Assembly (NCBI GenBank): GCA_030427765.1
Contig: JAUICS010000042.1
Location: 1-8,473, forward strand
Source: Alphaproteobacteria bacterium
GTDB lineage: Bacteria > Pseudomonadota > Alphaproteobacteria > Micavibrionales > Micavibrionaceae
Length of the DNA stretch: 8,473 nt
Reading direction: 5' to 3'
Part shown: one piece after another, positions 1 to 6,290 of the stretch
Layout: every line of letters starts with the position of its first letter
Numbering within the stretch: the first letter of the stretch is position 1
The notes under the pieces: model-generated
Seen by the model: only the letters and a program-made list of their open reading frames with translations
What the model was told of the DNA's origin: nothing
Database searches by the model: none
Position numbers and translations under genes: made by a program

Positions 1-175
1 TATGACAGAGGGCGGCGATAACGAAACGGCACCACCGCCGCAAAGAAATAAAGGCGCGGCAACTGCACCGCCGAAAGGGAAAGCATATTCCGCTACTGAA
101 CATTTACGCAAGCCGGATCAACCGCCACCGGGTGGCGCAACGGGCGAAAACTCCGAAGAGGGGTATTCATTTTGA
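1..175 (+). CDS. C-terminal end of an unidentified proline-rich protein (partial)
   Basis: An open frame enters from the left edge and ends at the TGA at 173-175. The visible 57 residues are low in complexity and hydrophilic, with 9 prolines, including PPP clusters, plus many Gly, Ala, Lys and Glu residues. The tail ends in Tyr-Ser-Phe. Such a composition suggests a disordered C-terminal tail and not a folded domain. An ATG lies at 2-4, but the composition and the operon-style overlap make a longer truncated gene more likely than a 57-residue protein. Its stop overlaps the TTG start of the downstream PilU-like gene (the TTGA at 172-175), so the two are probably translationally coupled and in one operon. 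The position suggests a pilus-related protein, but no family can be recognised. Confidence 0.6.
   Translation, partial: MTEGGDNETAPPPQRNKGAATAPPKGKAYSATEHLRKPDQPPPGGATGENSEEGYSF
155..163 (+). promoter_or_regulatory. Ribosome binding site for the TTG start of the PilU-like gene
   Basis: The purine run GAAGAGGGG ends 8 nt before the TTG at 172. It supports TTG as the real start in preference to the next in-frame ATG at 208, which has no comparable site and would cut into the N-terminal helix. Confidence 0.55.
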
Positions 176-1302
176 ATACATCTGTTGTATTTTCATATCT
201 GGAAACGATGGTCCAAAGAAATGCTACGGACCTTTATATTACTGTCGGTCAACCACCGATGTTGCGTATTGAAAATGAAATGTTTCCGGTTCGCGAGCAA
301 ATAATTCAGGGTGAAGAAATCAAAGAAATTCTGAACTCCATCCTTTCAAACCGTCAAATGCGGTATTTTGAAACGAATATGGAACTGAATATGTCACTTG
401 ATATGGGGCAAAAGGGACGTTTTCGTGTAAACATATTGCGCCAACGCCAGATGCCGGCCCTTGTGATTCGTCGTATTTTCTCGAAAATTCCGAGTTTTAG
501 TGAACTTCGTCTTCATCCGGTTTTGGAAAAATTGGCGCTTGAACCGCGCGGTCTTATTTTGGTGACGGGAATTACGGGGTCTGGTAAGTCAACATCGCTT
601 GCCGCTATGCTGGATGCGCGTAATGAGAAGAAAAGTGGGCATATCATCACTATCGAGGACCCCATTGAATATTTCCATGAGCATAAAAAATCAATCGTAA
701 CGCAGCGTGAAGTAGGTGTTGATACGGAATCGTTTGCTATTGCCCTGAAAAATGCGCTTCGTCAGCGTCCAGACGTTATTCTGGTTGGTGAGATTCGCGA
801 TCGTGAAGTTATGGAGCAGGCTCTGACAGTATCGGAAACAGGGCATTTGTGTCTTGCAACGCTTCACTCCAGCAACGCATACCAAACCATTGAGCGTATT
901 GTGAACTTCTTCCCTAAGGAGGGATTCAATCAGGTACGTCTCAATCTGGCTTTAAACCTTCGTGCCATCGTGTCGCAGCGTCTTATACCATCGAAAAACG
1001 GCGGAATGGTTGTCGCGCTTGAAATCATGCTGAATGAAGGGCATATCCGTGAACTTATCCATAACGGGAACGTTGAAAAAATCAAAGACGTGATGGAACA
1101 GAACGTCCGTCAGGGGATGATGACATTCGATCAATCATTATTATCGCTTTTCCGTGACGGCCTTATAGACGAAATGACGGCTATACAACAGGCGGATAAA
1201 CCAAGTGACATGAAAATGAAACTGCAGCAGGTGAAATTGGGCGAGCAGGGTGCCCTTCACAATATGGATACATCCGTCTTGCAAATTTCCGACACTGATT
1301 AA
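172..1302 (+). CDS. pilU: PilT/PilU-family type IV pilus retraction ATPase, PilU-like
   Basis: This is a hexameric cytoplasmic motor ATPase that acts at the base of a type IV pilus and powers or assists pilus retraction. The 376 residues are a normal length for the family. A PAS-like N-terminal domain (about 1-100) is followed by the RecA-like ATPase core. That core has Walker A GITGSGKST (133-141), the Asp box ITIEDPIEY (159-167), Walker B DVILVGEIRD (201-210) and the His box HLCLATLHSSNA (225-236). All catalytic motifs are intact. Recalled PilU sequences match better than PilT, through the VTQREVG segment (176-182), the QADKPSDMKMK stretch (340-350) and an extended tail ending QISDTD. The canonical PilT AIRNLIRE motif is replaced by HIRELIHN (291-298). 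The TTG start is chosen because it has a good ribosome site and restores the N-terminal helix. The start overlaps the stop of the preceding gene. No PilB or PilT is visible here. The family is certain; the PilU label is an inference from sequence resemblance. Confidence 0.9.
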   Translation: MNTSVVFSYLETMVQRNATDLYITVGQPPMLRIENEMFPVREQIIQGEEIKEILNSILSNRQMRYFETNMELNMSLDMGQKGRFRVNILRQRQMPALVIRRIFSKIPSFSELRLHPVLEKLALEPRGLILVTGITGSGKSTSLAAMLDARNEKKSGHIITIEDPIEYFHEHKKSIVTQREVGVDTESFAIALKNALRQRPDVILVGEIRDREVMEQALTVSETGHLCLATLHSSNAYQTIERIVNFFPKEGFNQVRLNLALNLRAIVSQRLIPSKNGGMVVALEIMLNEGHIRELIHNGNVEKIKDVMEQNVRQGMMTFDQSLLSLFRDGLIDEMTAIQQADKPSDMKMKLQQVKLGEQGALHNMDTSVLQISDTD

Positions 1303-1447
1303 TCCACAAGTCATTATTGGAAAGTTATACCGAGAAAGCTGTGAATGAAATGTGGACGTTTCTTGACCAACGCCTTCCACTGTCCCAATCTTGAAGTATT
1401 AGTATAAATTCCGGGTTGATGCTCATCGGCCCACTTAAACCTTCAAA

Positions 1448-3319
1448 ATGGTACTCACAATGGTTAATTCCAAAATGGACAAATATAAGACGTTTCAGTC
1501 ATATCTGATATGCGCAACAATCATGTTATCCTTTGTTCTGGTGGGATGTGATCTCAGCCGGAATTTTTCGCATATTGACCGCGGCGCGAACGCAAATGTT
1601 CAGGATTACAGAGATATGCTCGAGCCACGACCTCTTGATTTACCGGAAGATATAGATGAAGACATTCCGATGTTCCAGCCGGCAATAGCCAATCTGGCTG
1701 AAGATTCCGAACCTGTGCCGCTTGTATCCATTTCGATTAACCAGAACGTGCCGTTACGTGATGCTTTGTTTGAATTGGCACGTCAGGCCGATTACGATAT
1801 CGAACTTGATTCCCGTATTCGCGGTAGTGTGATTTTTACCGCTAGAAATCGACCTTTGAATGTTGTTTTGGATCGTGTGTCCCGCATGGCTGGCCTTCGT
1901 TATGATATTGAGGATCAGGTCATTCGTGTTGAGCTTGATATCCCTTACCACAAATCATATCGTTTGACCTATCTGAACATGATTCGGACGAATGAAAGTT
2001 CTATTTCGTCGACATTGAACATCAGTAGTCAGGGAAGCGATGATGCAACACGTTCGACAGATAGACGTACAGGGTCAGATTTTTCTGTTGAAACACAGTT
2101 CTCGTCCGACTTTTGGTCAGAATTTGAAACAGGGTTACAGCACATATTATCGGCATCGGTTACGGACAATTATCTGTCCACCGAACAAGACCCGCGTATT
2201 GTTGTAAGCGCGCAGCAGGACCCGCCGGGGCTTCCTGAGCCTGAACTGGAGGTTCAATCACTTCCGACAGACAGTTTTGATGGAAATAATGCACGTCCAC
2301 GGCCGGGTGTCGCTGGTGAAGGTGAGGAAAGCCGTTACACGTTCTCTATTAACCGCCAAAACGGTATTGTTAATGTCTATGCACCTGAAATTCTTCAGGA
2401 GCGTGTTGATAATTATTTATACGAGGTTCGCCGTGTTATGACCTCTCAGGTATTGCTTGAGGCAAAAGTCCTCGAAGTGAGTTTGAGCGATGAATTCTCG
2501 GCCGGTATTGACTGGTCTGCCGTTTTACGAAGCAAAACACCTATTACAGCCGGTTTTGATGTGACGAGTACGTTTGCACGTCCAACATTAACGCCGGGTT
2601 CAACATCGAACTTCAGTTTCACATGGGGCGGCAATGATATTTCAACGGTCGTTGATGCGTTATCGCGCTTTGGTGTAACACGTGCCTTGGCCAGTCCGCG
2701 TATTACAGTGCTGAATAACCAGCCCGCCGTTCTAAACGTTACCGAAAACGTTGTGTTCTTTGATCTTGATGTAACAACGGAAGAAGATGCAAATACCGGT
2801 GAAGATCAGGTACGTGTTGATAGTGAGGCACGCGCCGTACCGGAAGGGGTGATCATTAACGTACATCCAGTAATTGACCTGGATACACATACAATCACCT
2901 TGTCCTTACGTCCAACGGTGTCAAATGTTACGGACTTTGTTGAAGATCCGGGTACACGTTTGGCCGCCGCGACGGTTGATGGTATCACCGCGGATGAACT
3001 TACGGATATTGTATCTTCCGTACCCCAATTGTCGGTCCAGCAGTTCGATTCGGTCGTACGCATGGGATCGGAAGAGGTTATTGTTCTAGGTGGTCTACTA
3101 GAAGACCGGGTCGAATCCGAACAACAAGGTGTTCCTGTTTTGTCTGAATTCCCTATGCTTGGCGGATTATTCAGAACGCAATCGGATGTGGTTGAGAAGA
3201 CTGAACTCGTGGTTCTTTTGAAGGCGACTATCCTTGACTCACCAGGTATGTCGATCCAGCAAATGGATAGGGATCTTTATAACCAAATGGCCGGTGACCG
3301 CAGACCGTTCCGTCTATAA
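1448..3319 (+). CDS. Lipoprotein secretin, PilQ/MshL/BfpB type (type IV pilus or type II-like outer-membrane channel)
   Basis: This protein forms the multimeric outer-membrane ring through which a pilus or substrate leaves the cell. The 623-residue product begins with a lipoprotein signal: basic residues near 12-14, a hydrophobic stretch, and lipobox LVGC with the lipidated Cys at 34. An STN-type N domain (about 91-165) contains VPLRDALFELARQ and PLNVVLDRVSRMAG. A Ser/Asp/Pro-rich linker follows (about 180-297). A second N domain (about 298-345) leads into the secretin beta-barrel core, with SQVLLEAKVLEV (333-344), ALASPRITVLNNQPA (413-427), VIINVHPVID (468-477) and the C-terminal signature VIVLGGLLEDRV...FPMLGGLFR (544-576), then ELVVLLKATIL. 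The cysteine anchor and domain order favour MshL/PilN/BfpB-like secretins over classic PilQ with AMIN domains. The start is uncertain. ATGs at 1448, 1460 and 1475 are in frame and none has a clear ribosome site; 1475 would give the tightest signal peptide. The gene probably leads the following three-gene unit. Confidence 0.9.
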   Translation: MVLTMVNSKMDKYKTFQSYLICATIMLSFVLVGCDLSRNFSHIDRGANANVQDYRDMLEPRPLDLPEDIDEDIPMFQPAIANLAEDSEPVPLVSISINQNVPLRDALFELARQADYDIELDSRIRGSVIFTARNRPLNVVLDRVSRMAGLRYDIEDQVIRVELDIPYHKSYRLTYLNMIRTNESSISSTLNISSQGSDDATRSTDRRTGSDFSVETQFSSDFWSEFETGLQHILSASVTDNYLSTEQDPRIVVSAQQDPPGLPEPELEVQSLPTDSFDGNNARPRPGVAGEGEESRYTFSINRQNGIVNVYAPEILQERVDNYLYEVRRVMTSQVLLEAKVLEVSLSDEFSAGIDWSAVLRSKTPITAGFDVTSTFARPTLTPGSTSNFSFTWGGNDISTVVDALSRFGVTRALASPRITVLNNQPAVLNVTENVVFFDLDVTTEEDANTGEDQVRVDSEARAVPEGVIINVHPVIDLDTHTITLSLRPTVSNVTDFVEDPGTRLAAATVDGITADELTDIVSSVPQLSVQQFDSVVRMGSEEVIVLGGLLEDRVESEQQGVPVLSEFPMLGGLFRTQSDVVEKTELVVLLKATILDSPGMSIQQMDRDLYNQMAGDRRPFRL

Positions 3320-3342
3320 GACAGTCTGACGGGACGTGTCCA

Positions 3343-4125
3343 ATGAACCGCGCATTAATTAAATTCGTACTTATATCTGCAGTAAGGGATAAAATTATTT
3401 TATCCCTTCTTTTTATGATTGCATTTTCGGTGTCAACCAGCCTGTTTCTTGGGTCATCCGCGATTATCGAATCGGATAAATTCGCGGTTGTGTACGCAGG
3501 CAGTTTAATGCGCGTGGCCGGTGTTCTTGGCCTGATATTATTTACAACATTCAGTATACGTAGGCTATTTGATTCGAAGGAGGTTGATTTCATTCTGGCC
3601 TGCCCGATATCACGCCCCGCATTTGTTGGTTCGGTTGTAACGGCATACGGCATTATCGGAACATTGTTGGCGGGGTTGATGGTTCTGGTTCTCTACGGTT
3701 TGTATGGTGACAGGTTGTTTTTGGATGGCTTGACACTGTGGGGTGTAAGTTTGGTGATGGAATATATTCTAATCGCCGCGGCCACCGTATTTTTTGGGTT
3801 GTATATTAGTAGCGCGGCATCATGTGCCCTGATCACAATTGCCTTTTATGTTCTGGCACGTTTGATTGGCCAGTTTTTGGATATTGCGGACAACACACCG
3901 ATGGGACATGGCATTAAGGATACGGTCATGCATTACATGCTGATGATATTTGATGGTGTATCCTTATTTATTCCCCGCCTTGACCTGATTGCGCAGTCGT
4001 CTTGGTTGATTTACGGCGTTACGGATAGTGTTATTGGCTATGTCTACGTGTTTATTCATGGTGGTGTATTTGCCCTTATCCTTGTAGTGGCGGCAATTGT
4101 TGACCTTTTAAGGCGGCAGTTCTAG
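3343..4125 (+). CDS. ABC-2-type integral membrane permease subunit, substrate unknown
   Basis: The protein is 260 residues long and very hydrophobic. About six membrane helices are predicted by eye, near 18-38, 53-71, 93-120, 131-155, 157-178 and 230-254. The cytoplasmic segment SKEVDFILACPISRPAFVGS (78-97), after the second helix, is the hallmark that places it with ABC-2 permeases: an acidic residue, then a Leu/Pro-Ile-Ser-Arg turn before the next helix. Length and layout fit the NosY/GldF-like permease superfamily. Such permeases need an ATP-binding partner, and none is encoded in the window, so the partner must be elsewhere. It starts 23 bp after the secretin stop, with only a weak upstream purine stretch, and ends 8 bp before the next gene. 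This suggests co-transcription and possibly coupling. The transported substrate and any role in pilus biogenesis cannot be told from sequence. A non-transport membrane protein of similar topology remains possible. Confidence 0.65.
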   Translation: MNRALIKFVLISAVRDKIILSLLFMIAFSVSTSLFLGSSAIIESDKFAVVYAGSLMRVAGVLGLILFTTFSIRRLFDSKEVDFILACPISRPAFVGSVVTAYGIIGTLLAGLMVLVLYGLYGDRLFLDGLTLWGVSLVMEYILIAAATVFFGLYISSAASCALITIAFYVLARLIGQFLDIADNTPMGHGIKDTVMHYMLMIFDGVSLFIPRLDLIAQSSWLIYGVTDSVIGYVYVFIHGGVFALILVVAAIVDLLRRQF

Positions 4126-4133
4126 GGCACGAT

Positions 4134-4862
4134 ATGTTCACTAAACATACAGTTTTTATCTTTCAAACTGCACTCATCCTTCTTTTCGCTGTTAATATCG
4201 CGGTATGGTCGTATGCGCGTGATAAGCAGGCGGTATGGCTCAACGTGCCGCCGCCGCCGACATACGAAACAATAAAATCAATCACATTGGGGGATACGCA
4301 ATTCGGGTACCGTACGATTGGATATATGCTTCAGAACGTTGGTGATTTTGGCGGAAAGAATACATCACTTAGGGATTATGATTATGAGGCGCTTGGTAAA
4401 TGGTTCTGGCTATCCGACAAAATCGATCCGCAGGCCCATTATGTTCCGTTTTTGGCTGCGTATTATTTTGGTGCATCTCGCGATAAGGACGACTTGAGTT
4501 ACATCATTGATTATCTGGTTGAGGTTGGGCAAAGGCCCGGACGTTGGCGTTGGCTGGTGCAGGCATTTTATATTGCATTGAGAAAGCAGGAGGACCCGGA
4601 CCGCGCCATCGAAATTGCAGAATTGTTAGAAAATCATATCGACCCGAGGCGACCGGAATGGTCATATCGCTTGCGTGCGTTAACGCTTTCAAAAATAGGG
4701 GAGAAGGAGACCGCCTATATCCTGATGCGGCAACTGGTGCAAAAAGGGTATAAAACGATGCATCCCAATGAAATCAATTATATGATTGGATATATTTGCA
4801 AAGATTTGGCAGAGTTTTCAAAAGATGACCCGTTATGTAACCGTTATCGCAACCGACCATAA
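4134..4862 (+). CDS. Membrane-anchored protein with TPR-like helical repeats, function unknown
   Basis: The 242-residue product starts with one hydrophobic segment (about 7-26) that works as an uncleaved signal anchor or signal peptide. A PPPP turn follows at 39-42. The rest is soluble, so it probably faces the periplasm. The region from about 53 to 225 is mostly amphipathic helices rich in aromatic residues: LGDTQFGYR (52-60), LQNVGDFGG (66-74), a KWFWLSDKIDP block (89-99), FLAAYYFGA (106-114), and paired helices at 136-168 and 177-204 with TPR-like Ala/Leu/Tyr spacing. The C-terminal part HPNEINYMIGYIC (210-222) also looks conserved in character. The block layout is like that of alphaproteobacterial TPR proteins I recall, but I cannot name the family. 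The ATG at 4134 lies 8 bp after the permease stop, with AGGG at 4124-4127 as a ribosome site, so the two are likely co-translated and may work together. TPR domains usually act as protein scaffolds. Confidence 0.7.
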   Translation: MFTKHTVFIFQTALILLFAVNIAVWSYARDKQAVWLNVPPPPTYETIKSITLGDTQFGYRTIGYMLQNVGDFGGKNTSLRDYDYEALGKWFWLSDKIDPQAHYVPFLAAYYFGASRDKDDLSYIIDYLVEVGQRPGRWRWLVQAFYIALRKQEDPDRAIEIAELLENHIDPRRPEWSYRLRALTLSKIGEKETAYILMRQLVQKGYKTMHPNEINYMIGYICKDLAEFSKDDPLCNRYRNRP

Positions 4863-4877
4863 GACCTGACAGACATC

Positions 4878-5948
4878 ATGGATTTTGACGCAATACGTTT
4901 CACATTGGATGAAATCCTGTCATTGATAGGGTTAACACAATGCGTGTACCTTATTGTCTATATCCTGTTTCGATCGGGGCCACATTCACGTATCAGTATT
5001 CCTGTTTCCTACTTCTTTTTGCTCGGATGTGCTTTCTTTTTGGATGTATCATCCCGTTTTATAGGTGAAATAACACCGTATTTCACGTTTTTACGGGATT
5101 TTTTATGGCTTTTATGCGTTCCTTTGGGACTTTTGCTTGCAATACAGGTTGTTTTTGTCTCAAAATTACCATCTTTCCGCTATTATTTTGCGCTTTTTGT
5201 GTATTTCATGGCTGTTCCGGTCGCATATCTAATCTCATTACAATATGTGGAATGCCAGACGTCATTTCCTTGTGATCTTTTCGGGCAGTTTTTTATTCTA
5301 TTCGGCAGTCTGGGCGGTGGCCTATGTTTACTCATGTTCTGGTTAGAACGACGGCAATTGGCAAATGTACGTTTCGAATCATCCATGGGAAATGAACGTT
5401 TCTGGCTGATTATGGCGCTTCTGGCGATGAATACGGCCCTTCTGGCATGTATGATGGCGATGCTGGCCTTTGATATTCCCTACAATACAACATCCCTGAT
5501 CAGAACGGTGATTGGCTTGGCATTTATTTATCTGGCGAATACTAGCCTGCTTCGGATTTATCCGCAGGCAGTTATCTTACGCCCTGATACCCAAAAAACG
5601 GTCGGTGACCTATCCGAAGATGAGCGGGAACTGGCAAAACAGATCGAAAATCTGATGACGCTCGATAAACTGTATCAGGAGCCATCTTTTTCACGGTCCG
5701 ATCTTGCGCGGGAACTCAATTGCTCGGAAGCGGTATTGTCAAAGGTCATCAACGGACACTTTAAAAAGACCTTTCCGCAACTACTGAATGATCACCGCGT
5801 GCAGGATGCCATGCGTATGTTGCGTCAGACGGATGCCGATATGCAAACAATTGCCGGGGATGTTGGGTTTAATTCACTCGCTACGTTTAATCGGGTGTTT
5901 AAGGATGTGACGGGCGTATCGCCTTCTGAATATAGAAATAATCACTAG
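4878..5948 (+). CDS. Membrane-embedded AraC/XylS-family transcriptional regulator
   Basis: This 356-residue protein joins a polytopic membrane domain to a C-terminal DNA-binding domain. Residues 10 to 226 carry about seven hydrophobic segments, near 12-32, 42-60, 70-93, 101-121, 134-156, 175-198 and 206-227. A hydrophilic linker with charged residues (about 236-262) leads to the AraC domain (about 258-354). Its first helix-turn-helix spans FSRSDLARELNCSEAVLSKVI (271-291). The second spans TIAGDVGFNSLATFNRVFK (324-342) and ends in the family signature GVSPSEYR (346-353). This resembles known regulators with multi-pass N-terminal domains that sense a signal in or across the membrane and bind DNA while membrane-bound. 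The gene starts 15 bp after the TPR gene, so it is probably last in the secretin, permease and TPR unit. Possible targets are that unit and the prepilin promoter downstream. No ligand can be inferred. The domain call is firm; the target genes are inferred. Confidence 0.88.
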   Translation: MDFDAIRFTLDEILSLIGLTQCVYLIVYILFRSGPHSRISIPVSYFFLLGCAFFLDVSSRFIGEITPYFTFLRDFLWLLCVPLGLLLAIQVVFVSKLPSFRYYFALFVYFMAVPVAYLISLQYVECQTSFPCDLFGQFFILFGSLGGGLCLLMFWLERRQLANVRFESSMGNERFWLIMALLAMNTALLACMMAMLAFDIPYNTTSLIRTVIGLAFIYLANTSLLRIYPQAVILRPDTQKTVGDLSEDERELAKQIENLMTLDKLYQEPSFSRSDLARELNCSEAVLSKVINGHFKKTFPQLLNDHRVQDAMRMLRQTDADMQTIAGDVGFNSLATFNRVFKDVTGVSPSEYRNNH

Positions 5949-6020
5949 AAAACGTCAATGTGCAGGATTGAACCACTGAGATTACAGAATCCACTTTTTA
6001 GTTTTGCAATAACGTATGTG

Positions 6021-6050
6021 TGGATCCTGTGGACAAGCCACAGGATGACA
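6021..6050. repeat. Palindromic extragenic element with a perfect 9-bp stem
   Basis: ATCCTGTGG (6024-6032) and CCACAGGAT (6038-6046) are exact inverted copies around the 5-nt loop ACAAG, flanked by TGG on the left and GACA on the right. There is no T-run after either arm, so it is a poor intrinsic terminator. The layout TGGATCC, GTGG, CAAGCC, GGATGACA resembles short palindromes that I recall as dispersed in many alphaproteobacterial genomes. That membership is from memory and is not tested here. It lies 75 bp after the AraC-type gene. Confidence 0.6.
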
Positions 6051-6107
6051 TTGAGAAAAGTCGTAAATGTCGAGGTTGACGCCGTGGCGATTACGGTCAG
6101 AATATTA

Positions 6108-6149
6108 TGGATTGCCGCGCATTCTTTGAATACTCGTAATGACGATAGG
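6108..6149. repeat. Degenerate interspersed-repeat remnant (tentative)
   Basis: TGGATTGCCGCG (6108-6119), a short middle part, then CTCGTAATGACGATAGG (6133-6149) look like a decayed copy of the GGATTGC...CTCGCAATGACG type of dispersed element seen in many alphaproteobacteria. The arms are only partly complementary now. It lies 57 bp after the intact palindrome, so this spacer may be a landing zone for such elements. The assignment rests on recall of the consensus form. Confidence 0.3.
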
Positions 6150-6185
6150 ACTAAGACCTCCTCAAAATGACAAACTGCACGTTCG

Positions 6186-6215
6186 TTTGGCAACTTATCT
6201 TCTCAATTTGCCAAA
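6186..6215. promoter_or_regulatory. Inverted repeat upstream of the prepilin gene, candidate operator
   Basis: TTTGGCAA (6186-6193) and TTGCCAAA (6208-6215) are perfect 8-bp inverted copies separated by 14 AT-rich bases. The half-sites are 22 bp apart, about two helical turns, which is a common layout for dimeric regulators. The centre (about 6200) lies near -56 relative to a possible start of transcription around 6257, an activator-like position. The regulator is unknown. The adjacent AraC-type protein is a candidate by position, although that family more often uses direct repeats. Confidence 0.4.
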
Positions 6216-6221
6216 ATGATA

Positions 6222-6250
6222 TGCACGTACAGGCATTTTTTAGGTACACT
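6222..6250 (+). promoter_or_regulatory. Possible weak sigma-70-like promoter of the prepilin gene
   Basis: TACACT (6245-6250) is a fair -10 box. TGCACG (6222-6227), 17 bp upstream, matches the -35 consensus at only three of six positions. Transcription would begin near 6257. A weak -35 together with the upstream inverted repeat would fit activator-dependent expression. I could not find a good sigma-54 site. Confidence 0.25.
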
Positions 6251-6270
6251 GGGTTAGTGTTAAATTCTTA

Positions 6271-6277
6271 AAGGGAG
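6271..6277 (+). promoter_or_regulatory. Ribosome binding site of the prepilin gene
   Basis: AAGGGAG is the only good Shine-Dalgarno-like sequence before the prepilin leader. It sits 13 nt before an in-frame ATT (6291) and 1 nt before an in-frame ACG (6279). It shows that translation should begin within about 6279-6295, where no ATG, GTG or TTG exists in the right frame. Confidence 0.45.
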
Positions 6278-6290
6278 AACGACCACAGAC

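Noticed and set aside
1363..1408. Promoter for the secretin built from TTGACC (1363-1368) and TATAAA (1403-1408)
   Set aside because: The two boxes are 34 bp apart, twice the proper spacing, and neither has a good partner at 16-18 bp.
3228..3653. A 141-codon open frame on the minus strand
   Set aside because: It lies opposite the secretin end and the permease start, both of which have clear family features; its translation shows no domain or membrane logic.
6024..6046. Palindrome as an intrinsic terminator of the AraC-type gene
   Set aside because: No T-run follows the stem on either strand; it fits a dispersed palindromic element better.
5945..6193. Open frames of 70-82 codons on both strands in the spacer
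   Set aside because: They overlap each other, run through the palindromic repeats, lack ribosome sites and show no recognisable protein features.
6186..6215. Sigma-54 promoter for the pilin gene around TTTGGCAA
   Set aside because: A GG dinucleotide is present but there is no GC at the required 10-bp spacing downstream.
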